From Rhynchonema sp. JSB1_4 (Eukaryota; Nematoda; Chromadorea; Monhysterida; Xyalidae): a stretch of 64,000 bases of DNA. The notes under the pieces are model-generated. The model was not told the origin of the DNA and ran no database searches. It saw nothing but the letters and a program-made list of their open reading frames with translations. The stretch is taken from the NCBI GenBank assembly GCA_030248065.1, contig JASAMV010002835.1, forward strand, positions 38,697 through 102,696, written 5' to 3'. The position numbers and the translations under genes were made by a program. How positions within the stretch are numbered: the first letter of the stretch is position 1; every line of letters starts with the position of its first letter. Positions 46,358-58,249 of this stretch are shown piece after piece.

Positions 46358-47035
46358 TCAATTCTGTTCCTGTTCCATCTGTTCCAACAACGCCTGCATT
46401 TCTTCCGGCTTGATTTCGGCGTCGTCCGGCAGCAGCGGCGCGTCAATTGCGCCATCACTCTCTTCGGATTCTTCGATGTCGTTGTCCTGCAAGCCAAACG
46501 AATTGTCAACAACGTGCGGGTGTGTTATGTAATTTACAGCTGGTTGTCTGTCAAACGGCAAACAACTTTTACGCAGGTCAAAACTTGTGCCAGTAATTGC
46601 ACGAGGTCATGTGACTGAGGCAAGGACGGACCGATGATTAAGCTTGATATCAAATGCTGTGATCCTTCAGAAATGATCAGTACCAAAGGCGATGCTCGAA
46701 TGCGCCTAGCCTTGGTCCCCCTTGGTCTGTGCACTTTATGGATATTTAGGAGATTAGGAGAGGAGATTTATGGAGATTTAGTGGCGCCAAATTGACCGTC
46801 GCACAAGTTGATCACAAATACAGATCGGACACCCAGCATTCATGTGACTTTGTGTTTGTGGTGTGTTGGTGACACGATGCGTCATCACATGGCATATGTA
46901 ATGGCATCACATCACATCCGGATGTGGGTTATTCGCGCACGACATACTGTACAGTGACCCAAACTTGGTGGAGTGACCGTACCACAGGTATAACAGCGTA
47001 AAAATAATTCCTGTTTTGAAGCTTAAAGCGGCCCC

Positions 47036-47075
<40 letters not shown>

Positions 47076-47133
47076 CCCACCCCCCCCTCACAAAAATAGA
47101 CCTACTCCCCGTTTTTTTTGTTTTTTTTTTTTA

Positions 47134-47172
<39 letters not shown>

Positions 47173-50100
47173 ATTAACTGATGGCATCCCCGAAGATTGC
47201 AAGCAAGACATAAAATTGCTCGTATTCCAAACAGCACACAATTTACAATCACAACGGAACATTATCTTTCAGCTAAAAGAAGTTCAAAACCCGACTTGGT
47301 TGTTGCTGCAGGATTTAAAGCGTGGTGTCACCACGAAGTTTGGGTTACTGCACTGAAACTTACCTGAGCAACATCTGGGTATGCGGACAACAACAGTTTG
47401 TTATCATGCCCATCACGCATCCGTGTTACCGCCACAAGCAACAACCAGGCAACTGCATTGTTCAAAACTCATTGAGATGTTTTAATGGGCTTTATTTGCA
47501 ATGGTTGCGTGCTTTCGAGGTAGAAATACTGTATGCAGCGCATAAATAGCTCACTCGCAGGACCACAGCGTGCAGTCAGTGGGTCGCAAAAGGGAAAAAC
47601 AAAGTCAACCGAAACCAAACTCGATCTCAGACACTAACCATAACCGGTTCGCCAGCTTGTTCATCACTCATTGGCACCAGCGCAAAGTCCAAACGCTGTG
47701 CCTCCTTGTGTCCTTGATCGGTCACTTCGACAAACTGAATGCAAAAAGAGAGAAATCAAGAGAAATGAAGGCAAAATTGAGAGAAATCATGAGGCAACCT
47801 GTGATTGCGGTTCGTATCCATCCACTTGTGCAATGATCTCGTATCGTCCGGGTGTCAGCAATCGGAAATAATCGCCATTTTCACCTAAAAACCAACAATC
47901 ATCCTTGGTCACCGCCACCGGTCTCTGGTCCCCTGCTTTTCGGAGCATTTTATTAGTTCCTCATATCTTTTTTCTTGGTTGGCTCGGAGAATGCACTGGC
48001 AGGATTGAATTGATCCAAACCCTTTGCCTTCTTATCCAAACAATGCAGAACATTTTTTCATCTGCGGCAACGCACAATTCCGACGTGAGATATAATGGTA
48101 CATTGAAAGCGAGCCTGTGATCCGTTTGATGCGACAGTTTTCATCAAAATTATCCAAAAAAATAACCAAAACCAACCACTGCTGACTGGATGCGCGATCG
48201 GCACGCCATCGGTGTCCGCATTGGTCACGTTCACCACCCAGATGACCGCATCCGAAATCGGACGGCCCGACACCGCGTCGCGCACGACACCTTTGACGCC
48301 GATGTGTGTCTGGTGAATTTCGAATTTTATTATTCACTCAACAAACATCACGGCATTGTTCCTCGCGAACACAACGAACGTTTAATGATCAACGAATAAC
48401 ACATCTTTATTGATGCGTTGTTGAGCTGCAGGTGTTCACGCAACGCTCCAATCTGCCATAGTTTGAAATGGGCGAAACAAACTGACACGGGCATTTCGGT
48501 GAATCTCGCTCTGACGCCCACCCGGAACAGAAATAATGCGCAACGGTGGCGATATACGGCACCGAGTGGGTTAGTGAATGTTCATGCAAGCTTTATCACA
48601 AATACACGCAATAAAATGCCGACACAACACGATCTTATTATGGGCATGGGACACAATTAGCACAATAACAGTCTCCAAAATATTTCTGTATTAATAAACA
48701 ATGTACGCTCAGCTCACCTGCCACATAAACTCGACCAACGCATTCTTGTTATCCTCCCACAATTGTTCCAGAGTATCAGCGGGCGGGAATTTCTTGCAAT
48801 TCAACTCGAGGGTGATCTCGAACGAATTTGTGGCCAAATAGTTGAAGTCTTGCATACCTGCAAGAACAATGACCATTCAATGAGGTCATATTCCTTGTTT
48901 ATTCATTTTCCTGGTTTGTTCTTTACACTGTTTAGCTGAGCTGAAAAATATTTCGATGAAAGGGTGTAATGCGTCAACATTTAGCTTCGACAATTTGATG
49001 AATACAAAGTGTAAAAAATGCGAACATGAGAACTGCCTGGTTGTTCCGAAGTTACTGTTAGTGGATCTCATCCGCTACATATAGTGAACTTCTAATTTCG
49101 TGCCTCATACATTTCTACAGACGCACGGAAACTCCCGTTCGAAGTCGAGGCAGCCACAACAAGCTCAATACACAGTCAAGAAGCCACGCAGCTGGCTCGT
49201 GTGCGTTTCGAATGTTTCAGTCACACAAGCAGTGTGTGTCAGCTGCGTGGCTTGTTCATTGTGTGTTGAGCCTGTCGCCTGCCTCGACTTCGAACGGGAG
49301 TCGTTTTAGAAAACTAAGACCTGATTAGAGAACATTGATTTCCAGCCCGATAGTCATTGTCACAACCGTTCACTAATGTCGTTAGATATTTCGATGACTG
49401 ACTATATTTATCAAACGAGCTTTTTTCTCGGTAAATAGCAAAAAACTAAACTCATAATAAACTTGTTAAAAATAATATACAGCAAATAGAAACACCTTTT
49501 ACTCGAAACCTGAACATTCTTCACAATGCCGTAAAGTATGATCGCCATTCTATGGTGTATATCTCACCTCCTTTCACCGAATACCAGCGCGCTCCATTAG
49601 TGATGCCCCCTTTGTTGCCAAAGTTATCATCCGGCCGTTTGTCACACGATTCGTGATCAGCCTTGGACATGTGGGTGTGATGTTGGGCATACGCTTGCGC
49701 CAGGTGACTGCAAATGAATAGAATGAATTATGTTTCATTTTGTCCCGGTGGACCCAGGTCCAACATCAGTTTTCGTTGTTGATTTTCACATCGGGCTTGG
49801 TTTGGGGCGCACGTATGAGGAAACGAAAGTCAAACGACGCGATGGGTGGTCAAGCGTGCGTAAAACATCACGCTGATCCAAAAGGCGGATACGCTCTGAC
49901 AACCGCATCATCATCTGACGAAATATTAACTCATCCTGGTCATTTTCACATAAAATGGTACACCTCGTTATGGTCTCATCTCGGTCTCACATTTCGTTGG
50001 TCACGTTTTCGGCCAGGTCCTGCTTTTTCTCCGTATCTAATTGACCCTTCACAGTCACATTCAATTAAGTCACTCACTATCACACCATTTCGCAATTCGT

Positions 50101-53100
50101 TCGGACCCAACCGCGATGCCATCAAAATTTATAGTGCCGAAAACCAAAACAACGTCGAACCAATCGTACCGGAACGTCACATCATCGGGCGTCTTTGCGT
50201 ACAGATTACGATTCTCCTGCCGACTCAGATCGAACGGGTAATTAGCGACCAAATCACCCTCGTGCAGATTGGCTGACAACACCCACGGAAGGGACAGAAT
50301 CCACTCACCGACTGCGCGTGTCTCTGGTTGACGCTGGAATGCGTTGGTTCTATTTTTCCAATCACAAAGTTACATTAGACTGCACCCACCGCGCTTGATT
50401 GATTTACTTATTGTTGTTATTATCTATCATTATTTACTGGGCACGTGCTCATTCAATCCATTATGATGCTCCAGGTGCAGCGCAGGTCAAATGTTTGGGT
50501 CAAAACTTTGGGAAAACCGTGTGGTGTGACAAGACCAATGCAGGCACGGACGAAAAAGCGCCGAAAACAAAGAAGACCTAAAATCAAAAAAGCTGAAGTT
50601 CGAAAAAAGCCGGGCAGGGCATTCACAAGAAAAAATTTGTCAAGTGTTTTTCTGTTTTTCAAAAAAGTGTTTTTGGCATTTTCAAAAAAGTGTTTTTGGC
50701 ATATTCATAATACCATTGACCCTGCACAATGGTGTAGCTGGGGGGGGGGGGGGGTGCGGGGGTCCCCCCTAGGTACAGTAGGTAGGTTGCCGCCCCTCCC
50801 CTGGTACAGTAGGTAGGTTGCCGCCCCACCTAACTTTTCACCCAAAACATTCATTTTTGGCTTAAAATTGCATAAAATTAGCATATTTGTCTGCAAATAG
50901 GCGAAAAATCGCGCGCTGCGCGCGAAATTAGTGTTTTAGGCCACATTTTCTTCAGTATTTAGACATAAAAAATTTCGGTTTCCAGATGACCCCCCCCCCC
51001 AAGTGGTACGACCCCCCCTAGCTCGGCTGGTACAGTAGGTAGGTTGCCGCCCCGCATTTAGGGTGGTACAGTAAGTTGCCGCCCCGCCTGGGTAGCTACA
51101 CCACTGACCCTGCAGGACAGATTGGTGCCGGTGACACCAATGTCTTCTGACATTTGGCAACTGCAAGCAAGACAGAGAGAGAGAACAATGGTCGCACTTG
51201 TAAAACCTCAATTCTTCTGCTTGTATAAAAACGCTTATGTTTCACACGATAACGAACTTAGGTCGTTCGGCTCCAATTTTGTTTGCATGTCCTTCTTTGC
51301 CGCGGGAAAAACGCAAAACCAAGAAAAAGACATAAAAACGAACGTTTTTCGTATCACTGAAGAAGTCCATGAGATGGTCGTAGCGTGGGATCTGTTCTTG
51401 TTCAAAGTAGTACAACAAACTGTCCAGGTCCGGGAAATCACGATTCAAGTCCACATCATTTGCGTTCTCACGTCCCAGCAGCCACGAACGCTCCTCAGAG
51501 TCCTGAAATTGGGCAATGCTTCAGTTTCAGTTCCAAACAGGCCGAAACGGGCAAAACTCACTGCTCTTACATGATTGATTGTACAAGTGTACACCTCGGT
51601 ATTTTTGAAAGGGAATTAAGTGTACACCCCAAAGGGGGGAAGATCCAATTTCGGGATAGTCATTTTTCAAGGGAGAAAGTTTACTTACTTATGCCGTTTT
51701 TAGAAAAAAATCCCTATACACGGGATATATGAAGCCAATTTTGACATTTGAGCCAAAAGACTGCCTTTGTCAGGCCTAAAAATTACCATTTTAGGCCTAG
51801 AATGGGTTCTAGGCAAAAATTGGGTTTAGTGTACCCAGTGGGGATATCCCTAAGGGGATAGGTATACCGTGGGCGGGAAATTGAGCGTAAAAGAATGGAG
51901 CCTGTATACGCTATCATCGAAACATTTCTCGACTCTCGCCATGAGCATTGCACCTTTGAGATCAAGAAAATAGACTTTTGTTGCAGGCATTAGGCGCAAG
52001 CCCTTCAATTCAACAAGCAAGCGAACCGTTTGATATGCTCTTTCATATCCATCTGGGTTCATCGACGGCATGATGTGAATGCGAGTGCTGTTGATCAACC
52101 GACGAATGTCCTTGTTTCCGGCCACGTATTCGTCGCACAGATACACAGCCAGATGCAACAGCAGTTCACGACCGACCACCTCGTTGCCGTGCATGTTGCC
52201 GACGTACTTCATCTCGGGCTTCACTGCAAAAAAAATGATGATGAAGATTATTAGTAGCTTCTTTGGTTGGTTTTCTTGTGTTGTGTCTGCACCGGTCAAG
52301 CGATTGTTTGGTTGCGTTTCGGTCACCAATTCAGGTTTTCGAGAAACATTTCACGTTCTCTATCTAAATACACAAACTAAGCCCCTTTCATGCAACGCAT
52401 GACAACCCCGGCCCCCTGTTTGATTTTCATATCAGATAACATAAACATGTAGGTACACCGTCACATGTTAGCTTGCTTGTCCAAACCCAGCCCACGCCAA
52501 AGACTTTTTTCCTTTTCGTCATGCACTGATGTGTTCTGAAAAACTTATTACATCTCCCTGTGTGTGTACGAGAGAGGCTCTTTCGTTTTCATTCATTCCC
52601 TTTCCTGACAAGCACGCAATAACTAGCCATACGGGTCTAGCTATGGCCAACACAGAGCTAGCACGTCTGGCTACAGTACATGTTTGCGTGCGTGCTTTGG
52701 GTTTGAGCATGTCCATGTGCATGTGCACACGCTGGGCACGCGAGGGTAAAATCAATACTCGCTCGAAGGCAGCAGCCATGTATGGGTAGCTTGCGGTAAC
52801 TCTGCTGGCCTCACTTGCTTATCTGCATGGATTCTACACGCCCACGCTCTTTTTTGGCCATGCATGGGCATGGGCTTAAGCAGTAATATTGTGCGAAACA
52901 ATGAGGAAAATTTCGATGAGAGCTCCTGCTTGCTCATGAGTGTTCATTGAGCAAATATGCTGGTTCGGTTAGTTAGGTTTTGGAGGTCTCGTGTATCGTA
53001 GGCGGCAAAAGCACAAATGCTCACGTCACTACATGGAACGTTGCATGCAAACTTCGGACGCGAGTGCGAGACACACAGAAAGAGCCTTGAACATGTGAAA

Positions 53101-53455
53101 ATTTGGAAACGATAACGATCACATCTAGACATGCTGTGCATTGTGCACAATTGTTGTGACAAACGTTGAGAGTCGATCCACGCGTTCAGAAACGGGGCAT
53201 AAACAATCACCACAATCACGCAAACCCTAAACACACTCACAAATGTCGTGTTGTCCTGGATGGGTTGAGAATTCGATGACGGCCAAAGGCAGGCCTTCGA
53301 CACTGTCGCCGATCGAATAAATACCCGTGATATTCGGACATTTCTTGTGCACCTGAAAAGGTTGAATCGCATATGAATACGTTTATCAATAATGCTGCGT
53401 GGTTTATTTTTCAAAAACGACCAGTGACAACAGTCTCAAAAAAACCAAAACCCCC

Positions 53456-53491
<36 letters not shown>

Positions 53492-53970
53492 AAAAAAAAA
53501 AAAAAAAAAAGTGGCGATCTCAAAATTGAAGTTGTGATATTGAAACCGATTTGATTGAAAATTCCGTGTAAAGTTCATTATTCATGCGAGTGGTCAAAGT
53601 GCACGCAACAGGCGATAATCTGGCAACCTGGCTAAGAAATTCAAGCGGCGATTCTTAAGCCTCAAGTGACGAAATCGAGACGACGACAGGTGGTTATTTG
53701 AAACAAACCAGACCAGATGGTAACGAATCAGTGCCACTGCCGTCAAAAACATGCGATGATGTTTGGGAATCCGCAGGAGGAGTTGAGCTCCAATATTTTC
53801 AGCGTTTTACATTCAGACGTTTGTTCGTTAAACGCGGCTGATACCGGCAAAAGGTGGCAGCTCACCTCATCAAGCGTTTCCAGCAACGCCTCGGTGTCAT
53901 GGTGCTTGTTGACTTCAAATCCAACGACGCACGCCACCAATGCGGTGGACAAAAATAAAAATTTACACAT
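46358..53970 (-). CDS. Secreted M14 metallocarboxypeptidase (CPE/CPN/CPM-like)
   Basis: Removes C-terminal Lys/Arg from peptides in the secretory pathway or outside the cell. Eleven in-phase exons, descending: 53970-53866, 53352-53241, 52223-52027, 51502-51344, 50333-50170, 49707-49568, 48857-48718, 48309-48177, 47932-47799, 47734-47639, 46486-46358; 502 residues. Signal peptide [20 protein letters not shown]. Zinc ligands are His84 and Glu87 in GNMHGNE, and about His215 in SANLHEGD. Substrate-binding Asn-Arg is in [12 protein letters not shown]. The catalytic Glu is about 310 in FEITLEL. A transthyretin-like domain follows ([25 protein letters not shown], shown in part, then [13 protein letters not shown]). 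The acidic, Gln-rich tail [16 protein letters not shown] could form an amphipathic helix like the CPE membrane anchor. Family members usually read LHGGD where this has LHEGD. The last exon is by phase; ending at 47622 (VMVSV) is the alternative. Confidence 0.93.
47038..47171. repeat. Poly-T / poly-A low-complexity tract
   Basis: Long T runs, a C-rich patch, more T runs, then A runs, in the intron before the last carboxypeptidase exon. Such lengths are also prone to assembly error. Confidence 0.9.
49125..49310. mobile_element. Fold-back MITE in a carboxypeptidase intron
   Basis: Terminal inverted repeats: AACTCCCGTTCGAAGTCGAG on the left faces CTCGACTTCGAACGGGAGT on the right, and AGCCACGCAGCTG pairs with CAGCTGCGTGGC nearer the centre. 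Confidence 0.82.
50727..51106. mobile_element. hAT-like GC-palindrome element, 380 bp
   Basis: Left end CAATGGTGTAGCTGGGG, right end GGGTAGCTACACCACTG, perfect duplication ACCCTGCA at 50719-50726 and 51107-51114. Private motif GGTACAGTAGGTAGGTTGCC on both sides. Core palindrome CGCGCGCTGCGCGCG at 50910-50924. Same family as 57392-57705. It lies in a carboxypeptidase intron. Confidence 0.9.
53455..53511. repeat. Poly-A tract
   Basis: About 50 A with one C, in the first carboxypeptidase intron. Confidence 0.9.
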
Positions 53971-54115
53971 TTCTAAATAAATGCAACTAATGTTTCGTTT
54001 GGGTCGAATCGACGACCTGAAATTAACGTTACAAACTGGTTTGACAGATCTGTTGATCGCAATTAACGCACAGGAAAGATAAAACATAAGTTAAATTCCC
54101 CTTCAACCTTTAGCT

Positions 54116-54568
54116 CAGTGTTGTAGGTGGGGGGGGGGGGTTTGGGGGGGGGGGCAGTACAGTAGGTATCCCCCTCGCCTGGTACAGTAGGTACCCCCCC
54201 CCCCCCCGATGTTTGGCATGGTACAGCAGGTACCCTCCCCCCCCGGATTTTCACCCCGGTACAGCAGGTATCCCGTCGATTTTGCCTCAAAAGTGCCAAT
54301 TTTTGACCAAAATGGCCAAAATTAGTGTAAAATCTGTGGTTTTTACCTCAAATTATCCCAAATTCGCGCGCTACGCGCGCAAATACTACGTTTTCACACG
54401 ATTCCACACATAAGCACATAAAAAATTTTCACTTCAAAACCTAACCCCCCCAAACCCCCCTAGGGACATAACCCCCCCAGGCCATCGGCTCTGGTACAGT
54501 AAGTAGGTATTCCCCCTTTCCGAGCGCGGTACAGTAGGTATCCTTCCTCCAGAGTACCTCCAACACTG
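54116..54568. mobile_element. GC-palindrome element with GGTACAGTAGGTATCC arrays
   Basis: Left end CAGTGTTGTAGGTGGGG, right end GAGTACCTCCAACACTG. Private motif GGTACAGTAGGTATCCCC and variants on both sides. Core palindrome CGCGCGCTACGCGCG at 54365-54379. Flanks ctttagct and acttcaag do not match, so the target duplication is lost or one end was altered. Same family as 58551-59055. It lies just upstream of the carboxypeptidase start. Confidence 0.8.
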
Positions 54569-54757
54569 ACTTCAAGGGAATAACTTTTTTCAGATTCGGG
54601 TCAGTGATTTAACCGAACCGCCTAGAATAGAGCCCCAAAATTTACTCACTGAATTGACAGTGCCTCCATTTGTAGGTTTTTGCGGTGTATGCTGGTTTTC
54701 GGTGGTCTTGGGGAGAAAAAGAAAGAAACTTTGACTCTGATGAAGTTGTTGACGATC

Positions 54758-55173
54758 AGGGGTGACAATCGGGCCGGCCCGGCTTGGACCAGTGATGTGA
54801 TTGGGGGGGGGGTATGGGGGGTATTACTCCCAACTGCTACGTAGCTTTCTTGCTCCGAAACCCATACTCCCAAACTGGCTAGCTAGCTTTCTTGCCCCGG
54901 TCACCAAGTAAAAAAATGTTGATTTTAGTGCCAAAATGACTATTTTATAGGCCAAAATGGTCAAATTCGTTTAAATTTTCTCACACATGCACAAAAATAC
55001 GCATTTTAAGGCTTATTTTTAGCATAATTTCGACCAATTTTTATTCCCCTGTTTTTGACTTCTGGACCAATACCCCCCAAATCGGAGTACCCGGCTAGCT
55101 AGCTGGCTTTCTTGCACCGGACCCGTCCAGCTAGCTAGCTTTCTTGCTCGGACCAACCACAACACTGGCTTTT
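54758..55173. mobile_element. Element with GCTAGCTAGCTTTCTTGC arrays
   Basis: From 54793 the ends are CAGTGATGTGATTGGGG and, complementary, CCAACCACAACACTG near 55171. The subterminal motif GCTAGCTAGCTTTCTTGC and variants occur on both sides (54840-54895, 55090-55150). It abuts a short GGCCCGG-rich piece at 54758-54792 that matches the array at 56150-56260. No matching target duplication seen. Confidence 0.55.
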
Positions 55174-55229
55174 TGGCAATGTTTTGGCCAAATTTGCAGT
55201 GTAATGCATGCAAAAAACACCCTTTTTTT

Positions 55230-56075
55230 CGGACCCTAGGGGTACCTTGCAACCTTCCAGAGGCTGGGTAGGGGGGTACCTTGCAACCGTCCAACGTTGT
55301 TCCTGGGGGGTCGGGTTCCCCCCTTGGGTACGTCTGTTCCCCCTCCATGGTACGCCTGCCCCACTGTTCCCCCTCCGGGTACGTCTGCTCCCCCAATTTT
55401 TGCCTAGATAGGCAAATTTTGGCCTAAAATAGGCCTTTTTAGGCATAAAATGAGTGATTTTTAGGTAAATGCCGTCAAAAATCGCCAAAATACCCGTTTT
55501 ATTGAGATTTTTTCCAAAAATGGGCAGTGGTGTCGTTGGGGGGGGAAGGGGGGGTTACCCCCTTGTATCCGGTATCTTGATTTTTTTCACCCAGGGGTAT
55601 CCGGTATCCTGACTTTTTGTCCAGGGGTATCCTACTCTAAAATTTTTCCGAAAACCGTAAAAATCGTCCATTTTTACCACCAAAATGCTCAAAATCGCAT
55701 TACTCCCAAAATGACCATTTTTTGCGCTTTCAACACCGATTTTCCTCGATGTTCCTCTAAAGAAATTGACCTTTTTTGAACAACCCCCCTGGGTATCCGA
55801 GATTTTTTATTTTAGGGAGCAACCCCCCTGGTATCCGAGATTTTTCATTTTGGGTATCCGGTATCCGAAAATTTTGGATTTTGGGTATCCGGTATCCTGA
55901 CTTTTTGATTTCCCAACGACACCACTGAAAATGGGCAAAAATGAGTCAAATTTTCGACCTCAAAAATGACTTTTATCCAAATTTGGGTCCTCCCCCCTTC
56001 CCCCCAGGTGGGTACGTCTGTTTCCCCTCCGAAAAAAGGGGTACCGCCTGTTCCCCCTCCGGACCAGGCACTAAC
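55230..56075. mobile_element. GGTACGTCTG-array element, host of a nested insertion
   Basis: GGTACGTCTGTTCCCC-type repeats occur at 55320-55395 and again at 56010-56065, separated by the perfectly delimited insertion at 55525-55927. GGTACCTTGCAACC repeats at 55248-55292 match, inverted, the arrays of 56601-57030. Outer ends not resolved. Confidence 0.5.
55525..55927. mobile_element. hAT-like element with GGGTATCCGGTATCC arrays, 403 bp
   Basis: Perfect 16-bp terminal inverted repeat CAGTGGTGTCGTTGGG, perfect duplication AAAATGGG at 55517-55524 and 55928-55935. Private motif GGGTATCCGGTATCCTGA on both sides. The core lacks the CGCGCG palindrome. Confidence 0.93.
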
Positions 56076-56079
56076 ACTG

Positions 56080-56140
56080 CCCTAAAATGACCCCAGTGAA
56101 AAATAGACCCCGCGGGTTCAATTTCCGACAATACGGTACA
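56080..56140. repeat. End fragment of the TACCGTATTGTCG family
   Basis: Ends GGGTTCAATTTCCGACAATACGGTA, given here in part; matches the right end of 59546-59964. The other end was not found nearby. Confidence 0.55.
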
Positions 56141-56264
56141 CCACTGCGGCAGAGGTCGCAATCGGGCCGGGTTTGGCCGGCCCGGCCCGGCCCGAGCCCC
56201 CAAATCTCCGGCCCGGCCCGGCCCGACCTCTCGGCCCGGCCCGGCTCGACCTCTCGGTCCGGCG

Positions 56265-57246
56265 TATGGGTGGGCACAATACCCAATACCAATACCACCC
56301 AATACCAATACCAATACCTGTGTTTGGTATTGGTATTGGGTCTAATTCTGGTATTGGGTATTGGGTGTTGGTATTGAAGCTGGCCTGGTATTGGTATTGG
56401 GTTTGCCCAGGTAATGGGTCAAAACCAATACCCAATACTAACCCAGAAAACCCCAATACCAAACCCAATACCTGACTCAAAACCCAATACCAAACCCAAT
56501 ACCAACCCAATACCAGACCAAAAACCCAATACCAAACCAATACTAAGACCAATACCCAATACCCAATACCAATACCAACCCAATACCCAATACTCAATAC
56601 CAGTGTAGTGGCAGGCAGATGGTTGCAAGGTACCCTTGGGGGGGGATGGATCCAGATGGTTGCAAGGTACCCCCCTACCCAGCGTCCAGAAGGTTGCAAG
56701 GTACCCCTGGGGTCCGAAAAAAGGGTTTTTTTGCATGCTTTTTTCTGCATAATTGGCCGAAAAAATGGTACTTTTTTGCATTTTGGCCGAAAATTTGCCC
56801 AAAATAGCTATTATATGGAGGTTTGCGCGCGGAGCGCGCGATTTTTGGGGTTTTGAGGTCGAAAAACACCCATTTTTGCCTATAAAAACCATAAATTGAT
56901 GGTTGCAAGGTACCCTCCGTGGTGGTTGCAAGGTACCTACCCTTCCCCCCCATCCCCCCCAAGGGGTGGTTGCAAGGTACCTACTCCTTAGGGGGGGAAT
57001 CCCCCCCCCATCCCCCCAGCCACTACACTGCTCAATACCAATACCAACCCAATACCAAACTCAATACCAAGCACTTCAGTAGTATTGATTTGGTATTGGG
57101 TATTGGTATTGGGTCTCGCCCGGTATTGGTATTGGGTATTGGTATTGGGTCCCCAATTCGGTATTGGTATTGGGTATTGGTACAGGGCCGGTGTTGGTAT
57201 TGGGTATTGGTATTGGGTGTCAAAAGTGGTATTGTGCCCAGGCCTA
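56265..57246. mobile_element. GGTATTGG-array hAT-like element, 982 bp, itself interrupted
   Basis: Left end TATGGGTGGGCACAATACC, right end GGTATTGTGCCCAGGCCTA, perfect duplication GTCCGGCG at 56257-56264 and 57247-57254. Subterminal arrays are dozens of GGTATTGG or GGTATTGGG units in inverted orientation on the two sides. It contains the complete nested element 56601-57030 and is a sibling of 58250-59341. Confidence 0.93.
56601..57030. mobile_element. hAT-like GC-palindrome element Q nested in 56265-57246, 430 bp
   Basis: Left end CAGTGTAGTGGCAGG, right end CAGCCACTACACTG, perfect duplication CTCAATAC at 56593-56600 and 57031-57038. Private motif GGTTGCAAGGTACC on both sides. Core palindrome GCGCGCGGAGCGCGCG at 56825-56840. 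Confidence 0.94.
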
Positions 57247-57391
57247 GTCCGGCGTGCCCGGCCCGGCCCGGCCCGAATTTTTTGGCTCAGACTTTAACCC
57301 AATTTTTGCCATAATTTTTGCAATTTTTGAACCTATTTTTTTGGTTGAAAATTCATTGTTTTCCATGAAAAAGTCGTCAGATAGACAATAC

Positions 57392-57705
57392 CAATGGTGT
57401 AGCAGGGGGTCCCCTACAGTAGGTAGGTAGGTTGACGCTCCATCCTGGTACAGTAGGTAGGTCGCCGCCCGGCGGCTGGCTCAGAAAGTTACGATTGTTG
57501 GCTCAAAGTGGTATAAAATCGGTATTTTTCACTCCAAATAGGCGAAAAATCGCGAAAAAGCGTTTTAGAGCACATTTTTATCAAAAATTTCGAACTAAAA
57601 AATTTTGTTCCCCCCCTAACTCGGCCGGTACTGGTAGGTAAGTTGCCGCCCAACATTTTTGGTGGTACAGTAGGTTGCCGCCCCGCCTGGGTAGCTGCAC
57701 CACTG
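57392..57705. mobile_element. hAT-like element with GGTACAGTAGGTAGG arrays, 314 bp
   Basis: Left end CAATGGTGTAGCAGGGG, right end GGGTAGCTGCACCACTG; flanks GACAATAC (57384-57391) and GACAATAT (57706-57713), seven of eight. Sibling of 50727-51106. The core palindrome is reduced to aaaaatcgcgaaaaagcg. Confidence 0.85.
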
Positions 57706-57713
57706 GACAATAT

Positions 57714-58249
57714 TCTTGCGTATTTTTCCGCAAAATATATTTTTGGAAAAAAAACCGTTTTTTTCCGGAATTTTCCAAATATTTTTCCAGTACTTAAGGA
57801 TACCCATGGTCCAAAAACGCCTATTTTGGAGAAAATTTTGTCGGGAAATGGCCTGAAACATGCTAAAAATGCACTTGGAGATTAAAAAGTGCTCATTTTG
57901 AACTGTTTAGCACCGATTTACATTAGTTTTGACAACATCCTTTCGTAACCCTTGAAAATATTTCGGAAATTTTTGGAAAAAAACCGTTTTTTTCCAAAAG
58001 TTGCCACTTGGAAAAATTTCCGGAAAAATAAAAACGTATTTTTCCGGGCCTAGGAAAAAAACTTTTTTTTTTTCGGAAAAAAAAACGGTTTTTTTTCCGG
58101 CCCGCAAGTATACTGGACAATACTGATTACTTACCGTATTCCCTAAAATAGAGCCCCCCCCCAAAATAGAGCCCGCCAAAAATACAGCCCCCATAAAAGG
58201 GGTCAGTGAAAAAACGGAGCCCCCCAAACATACAGCCCCCCCTGGGTAC
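57714..58249. other. A/T-run sequence and ATAGAGCCCCC repeats
   Basis: 57730-58100 holds inverted A/T-rich runs around ttttttccgga. It may be a decayed element bounded by ctggacaatattc and ctggacaatactg. 58135-58240 holds AAATAGAGCCCCCC-like repeats starting TACCGTATTCCC, related to the family at 59546-59964. Confidence 0.4.

Larger units (their letters stand above)
56150..57275. mobile_element. GGCCCGG-array element interrupted by 56265-57246
   Basis: GGCCCGGCCC repeats lie at 56160-56256 and again at 57255-57275, on either side of a precisely delimited insertion. The start CAGAGGTCGCAATCGGGCC suggests a hAT-like end; the right end is unresolved. Confidence 0.5.

Noticed and set aside
47010..47200. 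CRISPR-like or regulatory array
   Set aside because: Only homopolymer tracts; eukaryotic context and no spacer structure.
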